The notes under the pieces were generated by a model. That model had not been told where the DNA came from and ran no database searches. It worked only from the letters and a program-made list of their open reading frames with translations. Made by a program: the position numbers and the translations under genes. From Xanthomonas cissicola (GTDB taxonomy: Bacteria; Pseudomonadota; Gammaproteobacteria; Xanthomonadales; Xanthomonadaceae): a stretch of DNA of 64,000 nt. Of this stretch, positions 49,455 through 62,722 are shown one piece after another. Within the stretch, counting starts at the first letter, position 1. Every line of letters starts with the position of its first letter. The stretch is from the NCBI RefSeq assembly GCF_008801575.1, contig NZ_VZPL01000003.1:1-64000 (forward strand), given 5' to 3'.

Positions 49455-49928
49455 TTAGGCATGCAAGATTCCGCCTGGGCCTGGTTGCCAATCGCGTGGC
49501 GTGCGCAATGCGGCCAATACACGCACCAGCTCGCGATAGCTCTGGGCCAGTTGCGCGAACAGACCCGCATCGCTGCAGCGGGTATCGGCCACTTCGGAAT
49601 ACGCGCCCCTGCCCAGATCGATGAAGTAATCCACACTGAGGCGCCGGCGTTGCGCCACACCGGGAAACAGGCCTGCAATCAGCAGGCAGCCGTCGCCCAC
49701 ATCACGCAGTGCGTCGGCCCGCACGCTACCGATCTGGTCCTGCGCATGCAGCCATGCCAGCGCCTGCGTGCGCGAAAGCAGATGCGCATCGCGCTGGAAG
49801 CGCAGCAACACGAACACCAGATAGTGCTCGCGCGATTCGTCCAGCGGACGCGCGATCCGCTGCCCCGCCTCGCGCACCAACGCCTGCCACAATTCGGCCG
49901 GCGCCCCCTGTTTGAAAGACTCGTGCAT
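49455..49928 (-). CDS. Conserved-looking hypothetical protein
   Basis: No family was recognised for this 157-residue soluble, helix-rich protein without signal or membrane segment. Segments of note are EHYLVFVLLRFQRDAHLLSR, GDGCLLIAGLFPGVAQRR and VDYFIDLGRGAYSEVADTRC. The strong ribosome site AGGAGGACGT directly before the ATG at 49928 and normal codon use support a real gene. It stands alone; the attC-like repeat follows its stop. The 336 bp between this gene and glmS contains nothing I can support. Confidence 0.7.
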   Translation of the reverse strand: MHESFKQGAPAELWQALVREAGQRIARPLDESREHYLVFVLLRFQRDAHLLSRTQALAWLHAQDQIGSVRADALRDVGDGCLLIAGLFPGVAQRRRLSVDYFIDLGRGAYSEVADTRCSDAGLFAQLAQSYRELVRVLAALRTPRDWQPGPGGILHA

Positions 49929-50264
49929 ACGTCCTCCTGCGTGGTGTGGACCCTCGCCAGGAGCTTATGCATAACTTGGGCCACTGCGTTGGCAGAGGCT
50001 GTGGTGGAGCGCTAAGGACGGCCGCTGGCAGTGCTGCCGCGCCTTTGGCGGATGGATAGGGCCACTGCTGGAAAGGGCATGGCCACGTGCAAAGGCAAGA
50101 TGTCGGCGACCGCTTTGCGAGGAACTGAACCTCGCGCGTTGCGCACTAGCGCGGCCAGCACGACGTCGCAAGCAATCGCCATCCTGGAACATGACAGCGA
50201 CAGAGCCGACCATGCACTGACTGCACGCAGCAGGCAGTGCGCGCAGCCGCCACCGCGGCAGCGC

Positions 50265-52094
<1,830 letters not shown>

Positions 52095-52117
52095 AAGACA
52101 GCTCTCGCAAAAGAAGT

Positions 52118-52205
52118 CGGACATTTTAGCGTGTCCGCTCTTGTCCGCTGCATGACCGTGCCCGGACAGCGTGTCCGCCACCAGTGTCCGCGGACACTGC
52201 GGACA
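52118..52205. promoter_or_regulatory. Cluster of eight TGTCCG/CGGACA half-sites (candidate upstream activator sites)
   Basis: TGTCCG occurs at 52132, 52142, 52172 and 52185; CGGACA at 52118, 52163, 52191 and 52200. Three inverted pairs are visible, including the perfect palindrome AGTGTCCGCGGACACT (52184-52199). The cluster ends about 45 bp upstream of the sigma-54 promoter at 52252, the normal zone for enhancer-binding proteins, and the operon it faces encodes an NtrC-family regulator. It also lies directly upstream of glmS. Confidence 0.75.
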
Positions 52206-52251
52206 CTGGCCATCACGCCATAAAATCCATCTCTTTCAATGAGTTGAGCGT

Positions 52252-52267
52252 TGGCACAGGTCCTGCT
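52252..52267 (+). promoter_or_regulatory. Sigma-54 (-24/-12) promoter of the ABC efflux/two-component operon
   Basis: TGGCACAGGTCCTGCT matches the RpoN consensus TGGCACGnnnnTTGCW except at two positions, and has the exact GG-N10-GC spacing (GG 52253-52254, GC 52265-52266). Transcription would start about 20 bases before the ATG at 52300. Confidence 0.75.
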
Positions 52268-52299
52268 TTATTGCAGTGACGCCACCGAGCCAGCCGATC

Positions 52300-53571
52300 A
52301 TGATTCGCGATACCTCCGCCCAGGACCAGGTTCTCCGTACACCCGCCCAGCGCGCACCGTGGCGCCGTTGGCTGTGGCCCGGTATCGCCACGGTGGCGGT
52401 GCTGGCCGGCATCGGCTGGGCCGTGACTGCGTGGAGCGCCGGCAGCCGCTCGTTCGACGCCAGCCGCGTGCGCATCGCCACCGTCACCCAGGGCGACCTG
52501 GTGCGCGACATCGCCGCCGACGGCCGCGTGATCGCTGCCAACAGCCCGGTGCTGTACGCCATCTCGGCCGGCACGGTGACGCTGAGCGTGGTGGCTGGCG
52601 ACGTGGTCAAGCAGGGCCAGGAACTGGCGCGCATCGACAGCCCCGAGTTGCGCAGCAAGCTCGCGCAGGAGCAGGCCACCCTGGCGGGCCTGGAAGCCGA
52701 ATCCAGCCGCGCGGCCCTGGATGCCACCCTGGCGCGTGCCAACGCCAGCAAGCTCACCGACCAGGCCCAGATCGACAAGCAGGCCGCCGCGCGCGACCTG
52801 GAGCGCTACCAGCGCGGCTTTGACGGCGGCGCCGTGCCGCAGGTGGAACTGGCCAAGGCGCAGGACACCTTGAAGAAGACCGATATCGACCTGCAGCATG
52901 CCCAGCGCGATGCCGCGTTGAAGAGCCAGGGCGCGGACCTGGATTCGCGCAACAAGCGCCTGCTGGCGGACCGCCAACGCGCTGTGGTGGCCGAAGTGCA
53001 GCGCCAGGTGGACGCGCTCACGCTGCGCTCGCCCTTCGATGGTCAGGTCGGCCAGGTGCAGGCCGTGCAGCACACCCAGGTCGCTGCGAACGCGCCGATT
53101 CTGGGCGTGGTGGATCTGTCCAAGTTCGAAGTGGAGATCAAGGTGCCGGAGAGTTTCGCGCGCGATCTGGCGATCGGCATGCCGGCCCAGCTCACCAGCG
53201 GCAGCGGCGAACCGTTCGCGGGCGCCGTCTCGGCGGTGTCGCCGGAAGTGGTCAACGGCGAAGTCACTGCGCGCATCCGCTTCACCGACAAGCAGCCGCC
53301 GGGCCTGCGCCAGAGCCAGCGCATGAGCGCACGCGTGCTGATGGATACGCGCCGCAACGTGCTCAAGGTCGAACGCGGCCCGTTCCTCGAACAATCCGGC
53401 GGCAGCTATGCCTATGTGATGGATGGCAACACGGCGGTGCGCCGCCCCGTGCGCATGGGCGTCAGCAGCCTGGGCGAAGTGCAGGTGCTCTCCGGGCTAC
53501 AGGTCGGCGACCGCGTGGTGGTCTCCGGCGCAGACAACTTTGGCGACGCGCCGCGCGTCACCGTCCACTGA
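52300..53571 (+). CDS. Periplasmic adaptor (MacA/HlyD family) of an ABC efflux system
   Basis: This 423-residue membrane-fusion protein has a short cytoplasmic N-terminus, one transmembrane helix (~22-44; WPGIATVAVLAGIGWAVTAW), a lipoyl/barrel-sandwich half-motif (IAADGRVIAANSPVLYAISAGTVTLSVV), and a coiled-coil hairpin (~95-235). The second lipoyl half (TLRSPFDGQVGQVQAVQHTQV) and the beta-barrel and membrane-proximal domains follow. It would link the inner-membrane permeases to an outer-membrane channel. ATG at 52300 is preferred over a GTG at 52276. It is the first gene of a seven-gene unit behind a sigma-54 promoter. Confidence 0.88.
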   Translation: MIRDTSAQDQVLRTPAQRAPWRRWLWPGIATVAVLAGIGWAVTAWSAGSRSFDASRVRIATVTQGDLVRDIAADGRVIAANSPVLYAISAGTVTLSVVAGDVVKQGQELARIDSPELRSKLAQEQATLAGLEAESSRAALDATLARANASKLTDQAQIDKQAAARDLERYQRGFDGGAVPQVELAKAQDTLKKTDIDLQHAQRDAALKSQGADLDSRNKRLLADRQRAVVAEVQRQVDALTLRSPFDGQVGQVQAVQHTQVAANAPILGVVDLSKFEVEIKVPESFARDLAIGMPAQLTSGSGEPFAGAVSAVSPEVVNGEVTARIRFTDKQPPGLRQSQRMSARVLMDTRRNVLKVERGPFLEQSGGSYAYVMDGNTAVRRPVRMGVSSLGEVQVLSGLQVGDRVVVSGADNFGDAPRVTVH

Positions 53572-53619
53572 TTCGATCGTTCCCACTCGTCGCACACTCT
53601 CTTCGCAAAGGAATCGGCA

Positions 53620-54339
<720 letters not shown>

Positions 54340-54350
54340 GGAGCCCACCC

Positions 54351-55652
54351 ATGTTCGGCTACTACTTTCATCTTGCGGTGCGCAGCTTCCGCCGCAACAA
54401 GGTACTCACCGCATTGATGGTGCTGGCCATTGCGCTGGGCATCGGCGCCAGCATGACCACCTTGACGGTGTTCTATGTGTTGTCGGGCGACCCGATCCCG
54501 CAGAAGAGTGATCGGTTGTTCAATGTATTGGTCGACCCGCAGCCGAAGGCCGGTTTTCAGCCAGGCGAAGAACCGGACGATCAAGTGACCCGCTTCGATG
54601 CCGAGGCATTGCTGCGTGAGAAACGCGGCAAGCGACAGGCCATGATGACCGGCGGCAACCTGGCGATCGAACCGGAAAAGAGCGGGCTGAGCGCCTTCAA
54701 GTCGGAAGCGCGCTACACCTCGGCCGATTTCTTTCCGATGTTCGAGCCGCCCTTCCTGTATGGACAGGCTTGGTCGCACAACAGCGACGACCGCCACGAA
54801 CGTGTCGTGGTCATTACCAGGACGCTCAACGACAAACTGTTCGACGGCGGCAACAGCGTGGGCCGCGAACTACGCTTGAACAAGAACACCTTCCGCATCG
54901 TCGGCGTGCTCGACGCCTGGCAGGTCAATCCGCGCTTCTACGACCTCACCGACAGCTACGGCTCCGACGAACAGCTCTATCTGCCTTTCTCGGCGGCGAT
55001 GGATCTGAAGATGGATCACTACGGCAGCACCAACTGCTTCGGCGAAGTCGAAACCGGCGATACCACCGCGCTCAACGCGCCCTGCACCTGGGTGCAGTAC
55101 TGGGTGGAGCTAGACAGTGCCTCGCAGGTCGGCGACTACAAGGCCTATCTGGATAACTACTCCAACCAGCAACGCGCCGCCGGACGCTTCGAACGCCCCA
55201 ACAACGTCCGCCTGCGCAACGTGATGGAATGGCTGGACCACAACAAGGTGGTGCCGAGCGACGTGCGCCTGCAGCTCTGGCTGGCGATGGGCTTCCTGCT
55301 GGTCTGCCTGCTCAATACCGTGGGCCTGTTGCTGGCGAAGTTCCTGCGCCGCAGCGGCGAGATTGGCGTACGCCGCGCCCTGGGCGCATCGCGCGGTGCC
55401 ATCTTCGCGCAATGCCTGGTGGAAGCCGGGACGGTGGGGTTAGCCGGCGGCATCGCCGGACTGGGACTGGCGTGGCTGGGACTGTGGGCGGTCCGCCAGC
55501 AGCCGGTGCCCTACGCCAAGCTCGCTCATCTGGATCCGAAGATGCTGCTGCTGACATTCGTGCTGGCGCTGGTCGCCAGCGTCCTGGCCGGCCTGCTGCC
55601 ATCGTGGCGCGCCATCCAGGTCGCACCGGCGCTGCAGCTCAAATCGTCCTGA
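54351..55652 (+). CDS. ABC transporter permease, FtsX/MacB family (1)
   Basis: This 433-residue inner-membrane permease has the MacB layout: an N-terminal helix (NKVLTALMVLAIALGIGASMTTLTVFYVLSG), a large periplasmic domain (~45-300, including the core region with Cys residues in STNCFGEVETGDTTALNAPCTW), and three C-terminal helices with the FtsX signature RRSGEIGVRRALGASRGAI. The ATPase is a separate gene, unlike classical MacB. Likely substrate classes are peptides, lipoproteins or antibiotics; nothing in the sequence decides. Confidence 0.9.
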   Translation: MFGYYFHLAVRSFRRNKVLTALMVLAIALGIGASMTTLTVFYVLSGDPIPQKSDRLFNVLVDPQPKAGFQPGEEPDDQVTRFDAEALLREKRGKRQAMMTGGNLAIEPEKSGLSAFKSEARYTSADFFPMFEPPFLYGQAWSHNSDDRHERVVVITRTLNDKLFDGGNSVGRELRLNKNTFRIVGVLDAWQVNPRFYDLTDSYGSDEQLYLPFSAAMDLKMDHYGSTNCFGEVETGDTTALNAPCTWVQYWVELDSASQVGDYKAYLDNYSNQQRAAGRFERPNNVRLRNVMEWLDHNKVVPSDVRLQLWLAMGFLLVCLLNTVGLLLAKFLRRSGEIGVRRALGASRGAIFAQCLVEAGTVGLAGGIAGLGLAWLGLWAVRQQPVPYAKLAHLDPKMLLLTFVLALVASVLAGLLPSWRAIQVAPALQLKSS

Positions 55653-55707
55653 CCCTCACGCCCGCCGCGGCGCGGCGGGCACGGTCCCTCATCGAAGGTT
55701 ATTGCCC

Positions 55708-56934
55708 ATGGACATCCGTCCTATCGTTTCCACGCTGCGCCGCCACAAGACGGCATCGGCACTGATCGTGCTCGAGATCGCCCTGGCCTGCGCGATCGTT
55801 TGCAACGCGCTGTTTCTGATCGGCAACCGCATCGAGACCTTGCAGCGCATCAGCGGCCTCGCCGAATCGGAACTGGTCAGCATCCGCCTGGGCGGCATCG
55901 GCACCCAGGTCAACGCCGATGCGCGCACCCGCGAGGATCTGGCGGCACTGCGCGGCATTCCCGGCGTGCGCGGCGCGATCATCACCAACCAGGTTCCTTT
56001 CGTGAACTCCTCCTCCAACACCGGCCTGACGTTGACCCCGGATCAGGAGCGTTCCACCCTCAATGCCGCGCAATATCTGGTCAGCGAAGGCGCCGTGGGC
56101 ATCATGGGGTTGCAGCTGGTGGCCGGGCGCGATTTCAACAAGGACGAATACATCAGCCTGGAGACGGCGGACAACGACAAGAGCGTGCGCGCGAAGGGAT
56201 CGTCACTCATCGTCACCCAGGCGACGGCGGACAAACTGTTTCCCGATCACAGCGCGCTGGGCAAGACCGTGTATTCGGGCGATATCCCGCTGCGCATTGT
56301 CGGCATCGTGCAGACCCTGGTGCGCCCCAACAATGTCAACGGCATCGACAAGATTAATTATTCGATGCTGCTGCCGATCCGCGCACCCTACACCGATGGC
56401 CAGTACCTGCTACGCGTCGGCGACCCGGCGCAGCGGCAGGAAGTCCTGCAAGCGGCGGTGAGCGCGCTGATGAAGCTGGACAGCAGCCGACTGGTGCTGA
56501 AACAGGAAACCTACTCCGAGATCCGCGACAAGTACTTCCGCAACGACCGCGCGATGATCTGGTTGCTGGGCGCGGTCTGTGTCGCGCTGCTGGTGGTCAC
56601 CGCGCTGGGCATCGTGGGCCTGGCCAGCTTCTGGGTGCAGCAGCGCACCAAGCAGATCGGCATCCGCCGCGCGCTGGGCGCCACCCGCGGGCAGATCCTG
56701 CGCTACTTCCAGATCGAGAATTTCCTGCTCGCCTCGCTCGGCATCGTGCTCGGCATGCTGATGGCGTACTCGATCAACGTGTGGTTGATGGCGCGCTACG
56801 AACTGCCGCGCCTGCCGGCAGTCTACCTGCCGATCGGTGCGGTGCTGCTGTGGGCGCTAGGCCAGCTGGCGGTGTTCTGGCCGGCACGCCGCGCCGCCGC
56901 TGTGCCGCCGGCGGTCGCCACCCGCAGCGCATAG
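55708..56934 (+). CDS. ABC transporter permease, FtsX/MacB family (2)
   Basis: This 408-residue permease has the same architecture as the preceding gene: N-terminal helix (SALIVLEIALACAIVCNALFLIG), periplasmic domain and three C-terminal helices with RTKQIGIRRALGATRGQILRYF. The two permeases differ strongly in their periplasmic parts, so they probably form a heterodimer. ATG at 55708 is chosen over a TTG two codons earlier; GAAGG lies upstream. A GC-rich inverted repeat (CGCCGCGGCGCGGCG-like) lies between the two permease genes without a T-tract. Confidence 0.9.
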   Translation: MDIRPIVSTLRRHKTASALIVLEIALACAIVCNALFLIGNRIETLQRISGLAESELVSIRLGGIGTQVNADARTREDLAALRGIPGVRGAIITNQVPFVNSSSNTGLTLTPDQERSTLNAAQYLVSEGAVGIMGLQLVAGRDFNKDEYISLETADNDKSVRAKGSSLIVTQATADKLFPDHSALGKTVYSGDIPLRIVGIVQTLVRPNNVNGIDKINYSMLLPIRAPYTDGQYLLRVGDPAQRQEVLQAAVSALMKLDSSRLVLKQETYSEIRDKYFRNDRAMIWLLGAVCVALLVVTALGIVGLASFWVQQRTKQIGIRRALGATRGQILRYFQIENFLLASLGIVLGMLMAYSINVWLMARYELPRLPAVYLPIGAVLLWALGQLAVFWPARRAAAVPPAVATRSA

Positions 56935-56982
56935 GCAGGCAAACGCATTATCGCCATCGACAAACTTCCTGGACCACCATCG

Positions 56983-57468
56983 ATGAAGAACAACCGAGCC
57001 CTTCTGTTCGCCGCCCTGTCCCTGCTCTCCCTGCCGGCCCTGGCCGAGACACCGGTCACCGCTGCCGATCTCCAAGCCACCATCGCCACCCTGGACCAGG
57101 AGGTCTTCGACAGCTTCAACCGCTGCGCCGACCCGGCGCAGCTGGAAAAGCATGCCAGCTATTTCGATCCGCACGTCGAGTTCTATCACGACACCGGCGG
57201 GGTTACATGGAACCGCGAGGACATGCTGGCAAACACCCGCAAGTACGCGTGCGGGCACTACACCCGAGAATTGATCCCCGGCAGCCTGAAGGTCTACCCG
57301 GTTCGGGATTTCGGCGCGATCGCGCAAGGCCAGCACCGCTTCTGCGATCGGGCGACCGGCAAGTGCGAAGGCGCGGCCGACTTCCTGATGATCTGGCACC
57401 TGCATTAGGGGCAGTGGATCATTACCCGCGTACTGAGCTACGCCCACCGCGCCGTAGCGGGCAGCTAG
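56983..57468 (+). pseudogene. Secreted NTF2-like (DUF4440) protein interrupted by an in-frame amber codon
   Basis: The start codes for a signal peptide (RALLFAALSLLSLPALAE) and an NTF2-like fold: ADLQATIATLDQEVFDSFNRCADPAQLEKHASYF, HVEFYHDTGGVTWNRED and the GAIAQGQHRF strand. At 57406-57408 a TAG follows MIWHLH. The same frame then continues GQWIITRVLSYAHRAVAGS and stops at 57466-57468. Family members end with a strand of exactly this type (W-x-ITRVxSYxH), so the last strand is coded after the stop. The protein made without readthrough is 141 residues. It lies within the efflux/two-component operon, so polarity or loss of a periplasmic accessory function is possible. Confidence 0.8.
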
Positions 57469-57503
57469 CCGCTACGATGGCATCCCATCCAACCTGATCC
57501 GCC

Positions 57504-58843
<1,340 letters not shown>

Positions 58844-58847
<4 letters not shown>

Positions 58848-60202
58848 ACTTTCGTATGCGGAGCCGCTCTTTCACGTTTGCGCTGTTTTTACGCTTGCTG
58901 CCGGTGCTCGCGCTGGCAGCTGCATTGCCGTGGTTCATGGCGTACTGGCTGGACCGCGGCTGGCAGGTGGCGGCGATTTCGGTCGTCGTGCTGCTGGCGG
59001 CGATGTGGTTCAGCCTCACCCGCGCCACCGCGCCGATGCGCTCGCTGTTTCGTGCGCTGGCGGGCACCACCAGCAGCTACCGCGATGGCGAGTACAACTT
59101 CGGCGTGTATTGGCGCTGCAACGACGAACTGGCGCAACTGGTGCAGGCGCATGCCGAGCTTGGCGATGTGCTGCGTGCGCAGCGTAGCCATCTTGTGCAG
59201 CGCGAGCTGATGCTCGACACCATGCTGCAGAACACGCCGGTGGCCATGCTGCTGGTGGTCGCCGGCGGCGATGGCCTGCGGCGGATCGGGTTTTCCAACA
59301 ACGCCGCACGCAAACTGCTGTATGAGGGGCGCAAGCTGGAAGGCCAGCATCTGGACGATGTGCTCGGCCGCATGCCGGCCGAATTGCGCGACGCATTGGC
59401 ACGCGGCGGGGACTGCCTGTTCGCGGTACGCGAAGATGGCGACGACGAAGAAGACGAGCAGATCTATCACCTGTCGCGGCGTAGCTTTCACATCAACGGG
59501 CGCGGACACGAGCTGTTGTTGATCCGCACCTTGACCACCGAGTTGCGCCGCCAGGAAGTGCAGACCTGGAAGAAAGTCATCCGCGTGATCAGCCACGAAT
59601 TGAACAATTCGCTGGCACCGATCGCCTCGCTGGCGCATTCGGGTGCCGAGCTCCTGCGCCGCGAACGCACCGATCGCCTGGGGACGGTGTTCGAGACCAT
59701 CGAAGAGCGCGCGCGTCACCTGGAAGGCTTTATCCGCGGCTATGCGCGCTTTGCCAAATTGCCGCAACCGCAGCTGCAGACCATCGAATGGGCGCCGTTT
59801 CTGCAACGCTTGCAGCAACAGATTCCGTTCAAGGTGCAGGGCACGCTCACCGATGTCTCCAGCCGGATCGATGCAGCGCAGATCGAACAGGCGCTGCTCA
59901 ATCTGCTGAAAAATGCCCACGAGGCCTGCAGCGAAGCGCAGCCACCCAACAGCGACGTGGCGCTGCGGGTCACGCGCGTACCCCAATGGCTACGCATCGA
60001 GGTGCTCGACCGTGGTAATGGCATGAACGAAGCGGTACTGCACAACGCGCTGATGCCCTTCTATTCGACCAAGCGCAATGGCACAGGTCTTGGCCTTGCG
60101 CTCACCCGCGAGATCGCCGAAGCGCACGGCGGCCGCATCTCGCTGCATAACCGCGAACAGGGCGGACTGTGCGTGACCTTGCTGTTGCCATTGGCGGCTT
60201 GA
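58844..60202 (+). CDS. Membrane sensor histidine kinase
   Basis: This 452-residue kinase has two N-terminal transmembrane helices (~13-57; FLRLLPVLALAAALPWFMAYW and VAAISVVVLLAAMWF) with a very short periplasmic loop, a PAS-like region (~120-225; MLDTMLQNTPVAMLLVV), the H box VISHELNNSLAP (His251), the N box ALLNLLKNAHEA and the G boxes NGTGLGLAL. The NtrB-like H box fits pairing with the NtrC-type regulator just upstream. The short loop suggests that it senses the membrane or its partner transporter rather than a periplasmic ligand. It is the last gene of the operon. Confidence 0.94.
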
Positions 60203-60304
60203 ACACACCGCATTACTCAGGCAACACGCTCCGCGTATTCATGCCGCTGGCTGCGATGCGCACGCACGGCGCAGACTGCACCGCGCAGTGAACAGTCGCA
60301 GCCG

Positions 60305-61675
60305 CTACGGCGATTTCTTGGTCGGCCGCTTCCAGCCTTCGACCACGGTCTGCCGCGCACGCGTCACACTGAGCTGACCCGCAGGCGCATCGCTCGTGAT
60401 CACCGAGCCGGCACCGATGGTGGAATTGGCGCCAATCTCGATCGGTGCCACCAATGCGCTATTGGAGCCGACAAAGGCGCCATCGCCGATGGTAGTCTGC
60501 GACTTGTTCACCCCGTCGTAGTTGCAGGTGATGGTGCCGGCACCGATGTTGACCTTGCTGCCGATCACCGCATCGCCCAGATAGGTCAGATGGTTGGCCT
60601 TGCTGCCGACGCCCATGGTGACCTTTTTGGTTTCCACGAAATTGCCGATATGCACGCCATCGGCCAGCACGGTGCCGGGGCGCAGGCGCGCGAATGGGCC
60701 GATCTGCACCGCGCCCTCGGTGATCACGCCTTCCAGATCGCTGTGCGCACGCACCTGGGTGCCGGCACCGAGCGTGACGTCACGCAAGCGCACGAACGGG
60801 CCGATCACCACGTCATCGCCCAGGGTCACATTGCCTTCCAGGATCACATCGATATCCAGCTGCACATCGCGGCCCACCTGCACGCTGCCACGCTGCTCCA
60901 CACGCGCTGGGTCGGCCATGCGCACGCCCTGCAGGCAAAGCGTGCGCGCGGCGCGCAGCTGCCAGGCACGCTCAAGCTGGGCGAGTTGCCACGGGTCGTT
61001 GGCACCCTCCACGTCCTGCGGGTCGGCCACATGCACCATGTCGGCCGGCGTGAAATCGGCAGCGGCGCTGGCGAACACGTCGGTGAGATAGAACTCGCCT
61101 TGCGCATTGTCGTTGGACAAGCCAGCCAGCCAACGGCGCAGTGCGGTGGATTCAGCGGTGAGGATGCCGGTATTGATGGTGCGAATGCGGCGCTGCTCGT
61201 CATTGGCATCCTTCTGCTCGACGATGGCGGCCACCTTGCCCTCCGCATCGCGCAGGATGCGTCCATAGCCGGTGGGATTGGCCAGTTCGGCGACCAGCAC
61301 CGCCATGCGGCCCGGCGCATGCAGCAGCTGCAGCAGGCTCTCGCTGCGGATCAACGGCACATCGCCATACAACACCAGCACGGTTGCCGCATCGGGAATC
61401 GCGGGCATTGCCTGCTGCACGGCATGTCCGGTGCCCAACTGCTCGCGCTGTTCGGCCCACTGCAGATCGCCTTGATCGGCGAAGGCTGCCTGCACCTGAT
61501 CGCCGACATGCCCGTATACGATATGGATCGCCGCCGGCTGCAGCTGCCGCGCAGTGGCGATCACATGCGCCAGCATCGGCTGGCCCGCCAGCGGCTGCAG
61601 CACCTTGGGCAGCGAGGAGCGCATGCGCTTGCCTTCGCCCGCGGCCAGGATCACAACGTGCAGGGGCAGGGTCAT
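60305..61675 (-). CDS. glmU: Bifunctional UDP-GlcNAc pyrophosphorylase / GlcN-1-P acetyltransferase
   Basis: This 456-residue enzyme has an N-terminal uridyltransferase domain ([35 protein letters not shown]) and a C-terminal left-handed beta-helix acetyltransferase ([37 protein letters not shown]). Together they convert glucosamine-1-P to UDP-GlcNAc, completing the pathway begun by GlmS. The ATG at 61675 ([13 protein letters not shown]) is the family start; the open frame runs further upstream without similarity. It lies on the same strand as atpC but is separated from it by other genes. Confidence 0.97.
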   Translation of the reverse strand: MTLPLHVVILAAGEGKRMRSSLPKVLQPLAGQPMLAHVIATARQLQPAAIHIVYGHVGDQVQAAFADQGDLQWAEQREQLGTGHAVQQAMPAIPDAATVLVLYGDVPLIRSESLLQLLHAPGRMAVLVAELANPTGYGRILRDAEGKVAAIVEQKDANDEQRRIRTINTGILTAESTALRRWLAGLSNDNAQGEFYLTDVFASAAADFTPADMVHVADPQDVEGANDPWQLAQLERAWQLRAARTLCLQGVRMADPARVEQRGSVQVGRDVQLDIDVILEGNVTLGDDVVIGPFVRLRDVTLGAGTQVRAHSDLEGVITEGAVQIGPFARLRPGTVLADGVHIGNFVETKKVTMGVGSKANHLTYLGDAVIGSKVNIGAGTITCNYDGVNKSQTTIGDGAFVGSNSALVAPIEIGANSTIGAGSVITSDAPAGQLSVTRARQTVVEGWKRPTKKSP

Positions 61676-61819
61676 CAAGACATTCCAGGCATGGAGATGT
61701 CCAAATTCTAGTCGCTGCGCCCCGTCGCGTCGTTGCCCGAATGCAGCGTTCGCCCGCGCTAACAGCGTTTGCGCCGCGCTGCCGCTAGGATAGGCGCCCC
61801 TTTCCTCTGCCCCGCACGC

Positions 61820-62203
61820 ATGAGTCTGTTCCGCCAAGGCAGCCAGTTCATGATCATTGGCGCCCTGCAGCTGGCCGTCGATTGCGGCATCTTCATCGCC
61901 GCCACCGCCGCGGGCATGCCTGCGGTGCCCGCCAATCTGCTTGGACGCATCGGCGGCGCCATGCTCGGCTTCTGGCTCAACGGCCGCTACACGTTCGCCC
62001 AGCAAGGCGACGCGCGGCTGGGTTGGCGACGCTTCCGCCGCTTCGCGGCGATGTGGCTGACGCTCACCCTGATCAGCACCTGGCTGCTCTCGACCACGGT
62101 GGACCTACTCGGGCTGCGTCAGGCATGGCTGGCGAAACCGCTGGTCGAAGGCGGCCTGGCGATCGTGTCGTTCTTCCTGGGCCGGCATGTGGTGTATCGC
62201 TGA
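61820..62203 (+). CDS. GtrA family membrane protein
   Basis: This 127-residue protein has four transmembrane helices: [59 protein letters not shown] and [18 protein letters not shown]. The FWLNGRYTF motif after the second helix is the family signature. GtrA proteins are proposed to flip polyprenol-phosphate-linked sugars. Unlike the broken copy at 670-1139 this one is intact, but no glycosyltransferase partner is adjacent. ATG at 61820 chosen. Confidence 0.85.
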   Translation: MSLFRQGSQFMIIGALQLAVDCGIFIAATAAGMPAVPANLLGRIGGAMLGFWLNGRYTFAQQGDARLGWRRFRRFAAMWLTLTLISTWLLSTTVDLLGLRQAWLAKPLVEGGLAIVSFFLGRHVVYR

Positions 62204-62722
62204 TCGATGCATGCGCAGGCGCTGCGTAATTGCCCGGCCGTGTGGCGATATGACGCAGAAGGGACACTGCTTGCGCACAGGCGTCCAGCAGCAGAATAGC
62301 TGCATCGTCTCACGTGATGCTCGACCGCACGTAGGTCTTTGTAAGCTCTTCCACGGCATCCATGCCGCGTCGGATCCTCACGGTGAGCGAGCATGGACCA
62401 GTCGCGTTGGCCGGTGTGCGTGGCGTTCGACCAGGCTGCCAGCAACCTTTCTAGTGCAGCGTCCTCGCCGATTGCGTGACAGTGGACGGCAGGGATGCCG
62501 CCATCGCCCCCTCAGACGGGTTGACGCCGCGTTCCGCGAGCGACCAGGGCACCACGCCTTGGACACGCCCAGCGTTCGATCTGGACCGCTGACTGCATCC
62601 ACCCAGATGCGGCCGACAAGCCCGCTGCACTCACCGTCAGGCGAACGCGCGCAGGGTTTGTCGGCCGCTCTGAAGCGCATGACAGCGAGTGGTTCATCGC
62701 AGACCGATTCCACCGCATCAGA
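62204..62722. other. 519-bp region without a supported gene
   Basis: No frame here shows a recognisable domain, convincing ribosome site or normal codon use. The sequence is less GC-biased at codon third positions than its neighbours and may contain a decayed gene. No clear repeat or terminator was found. Confidence 0.4.
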
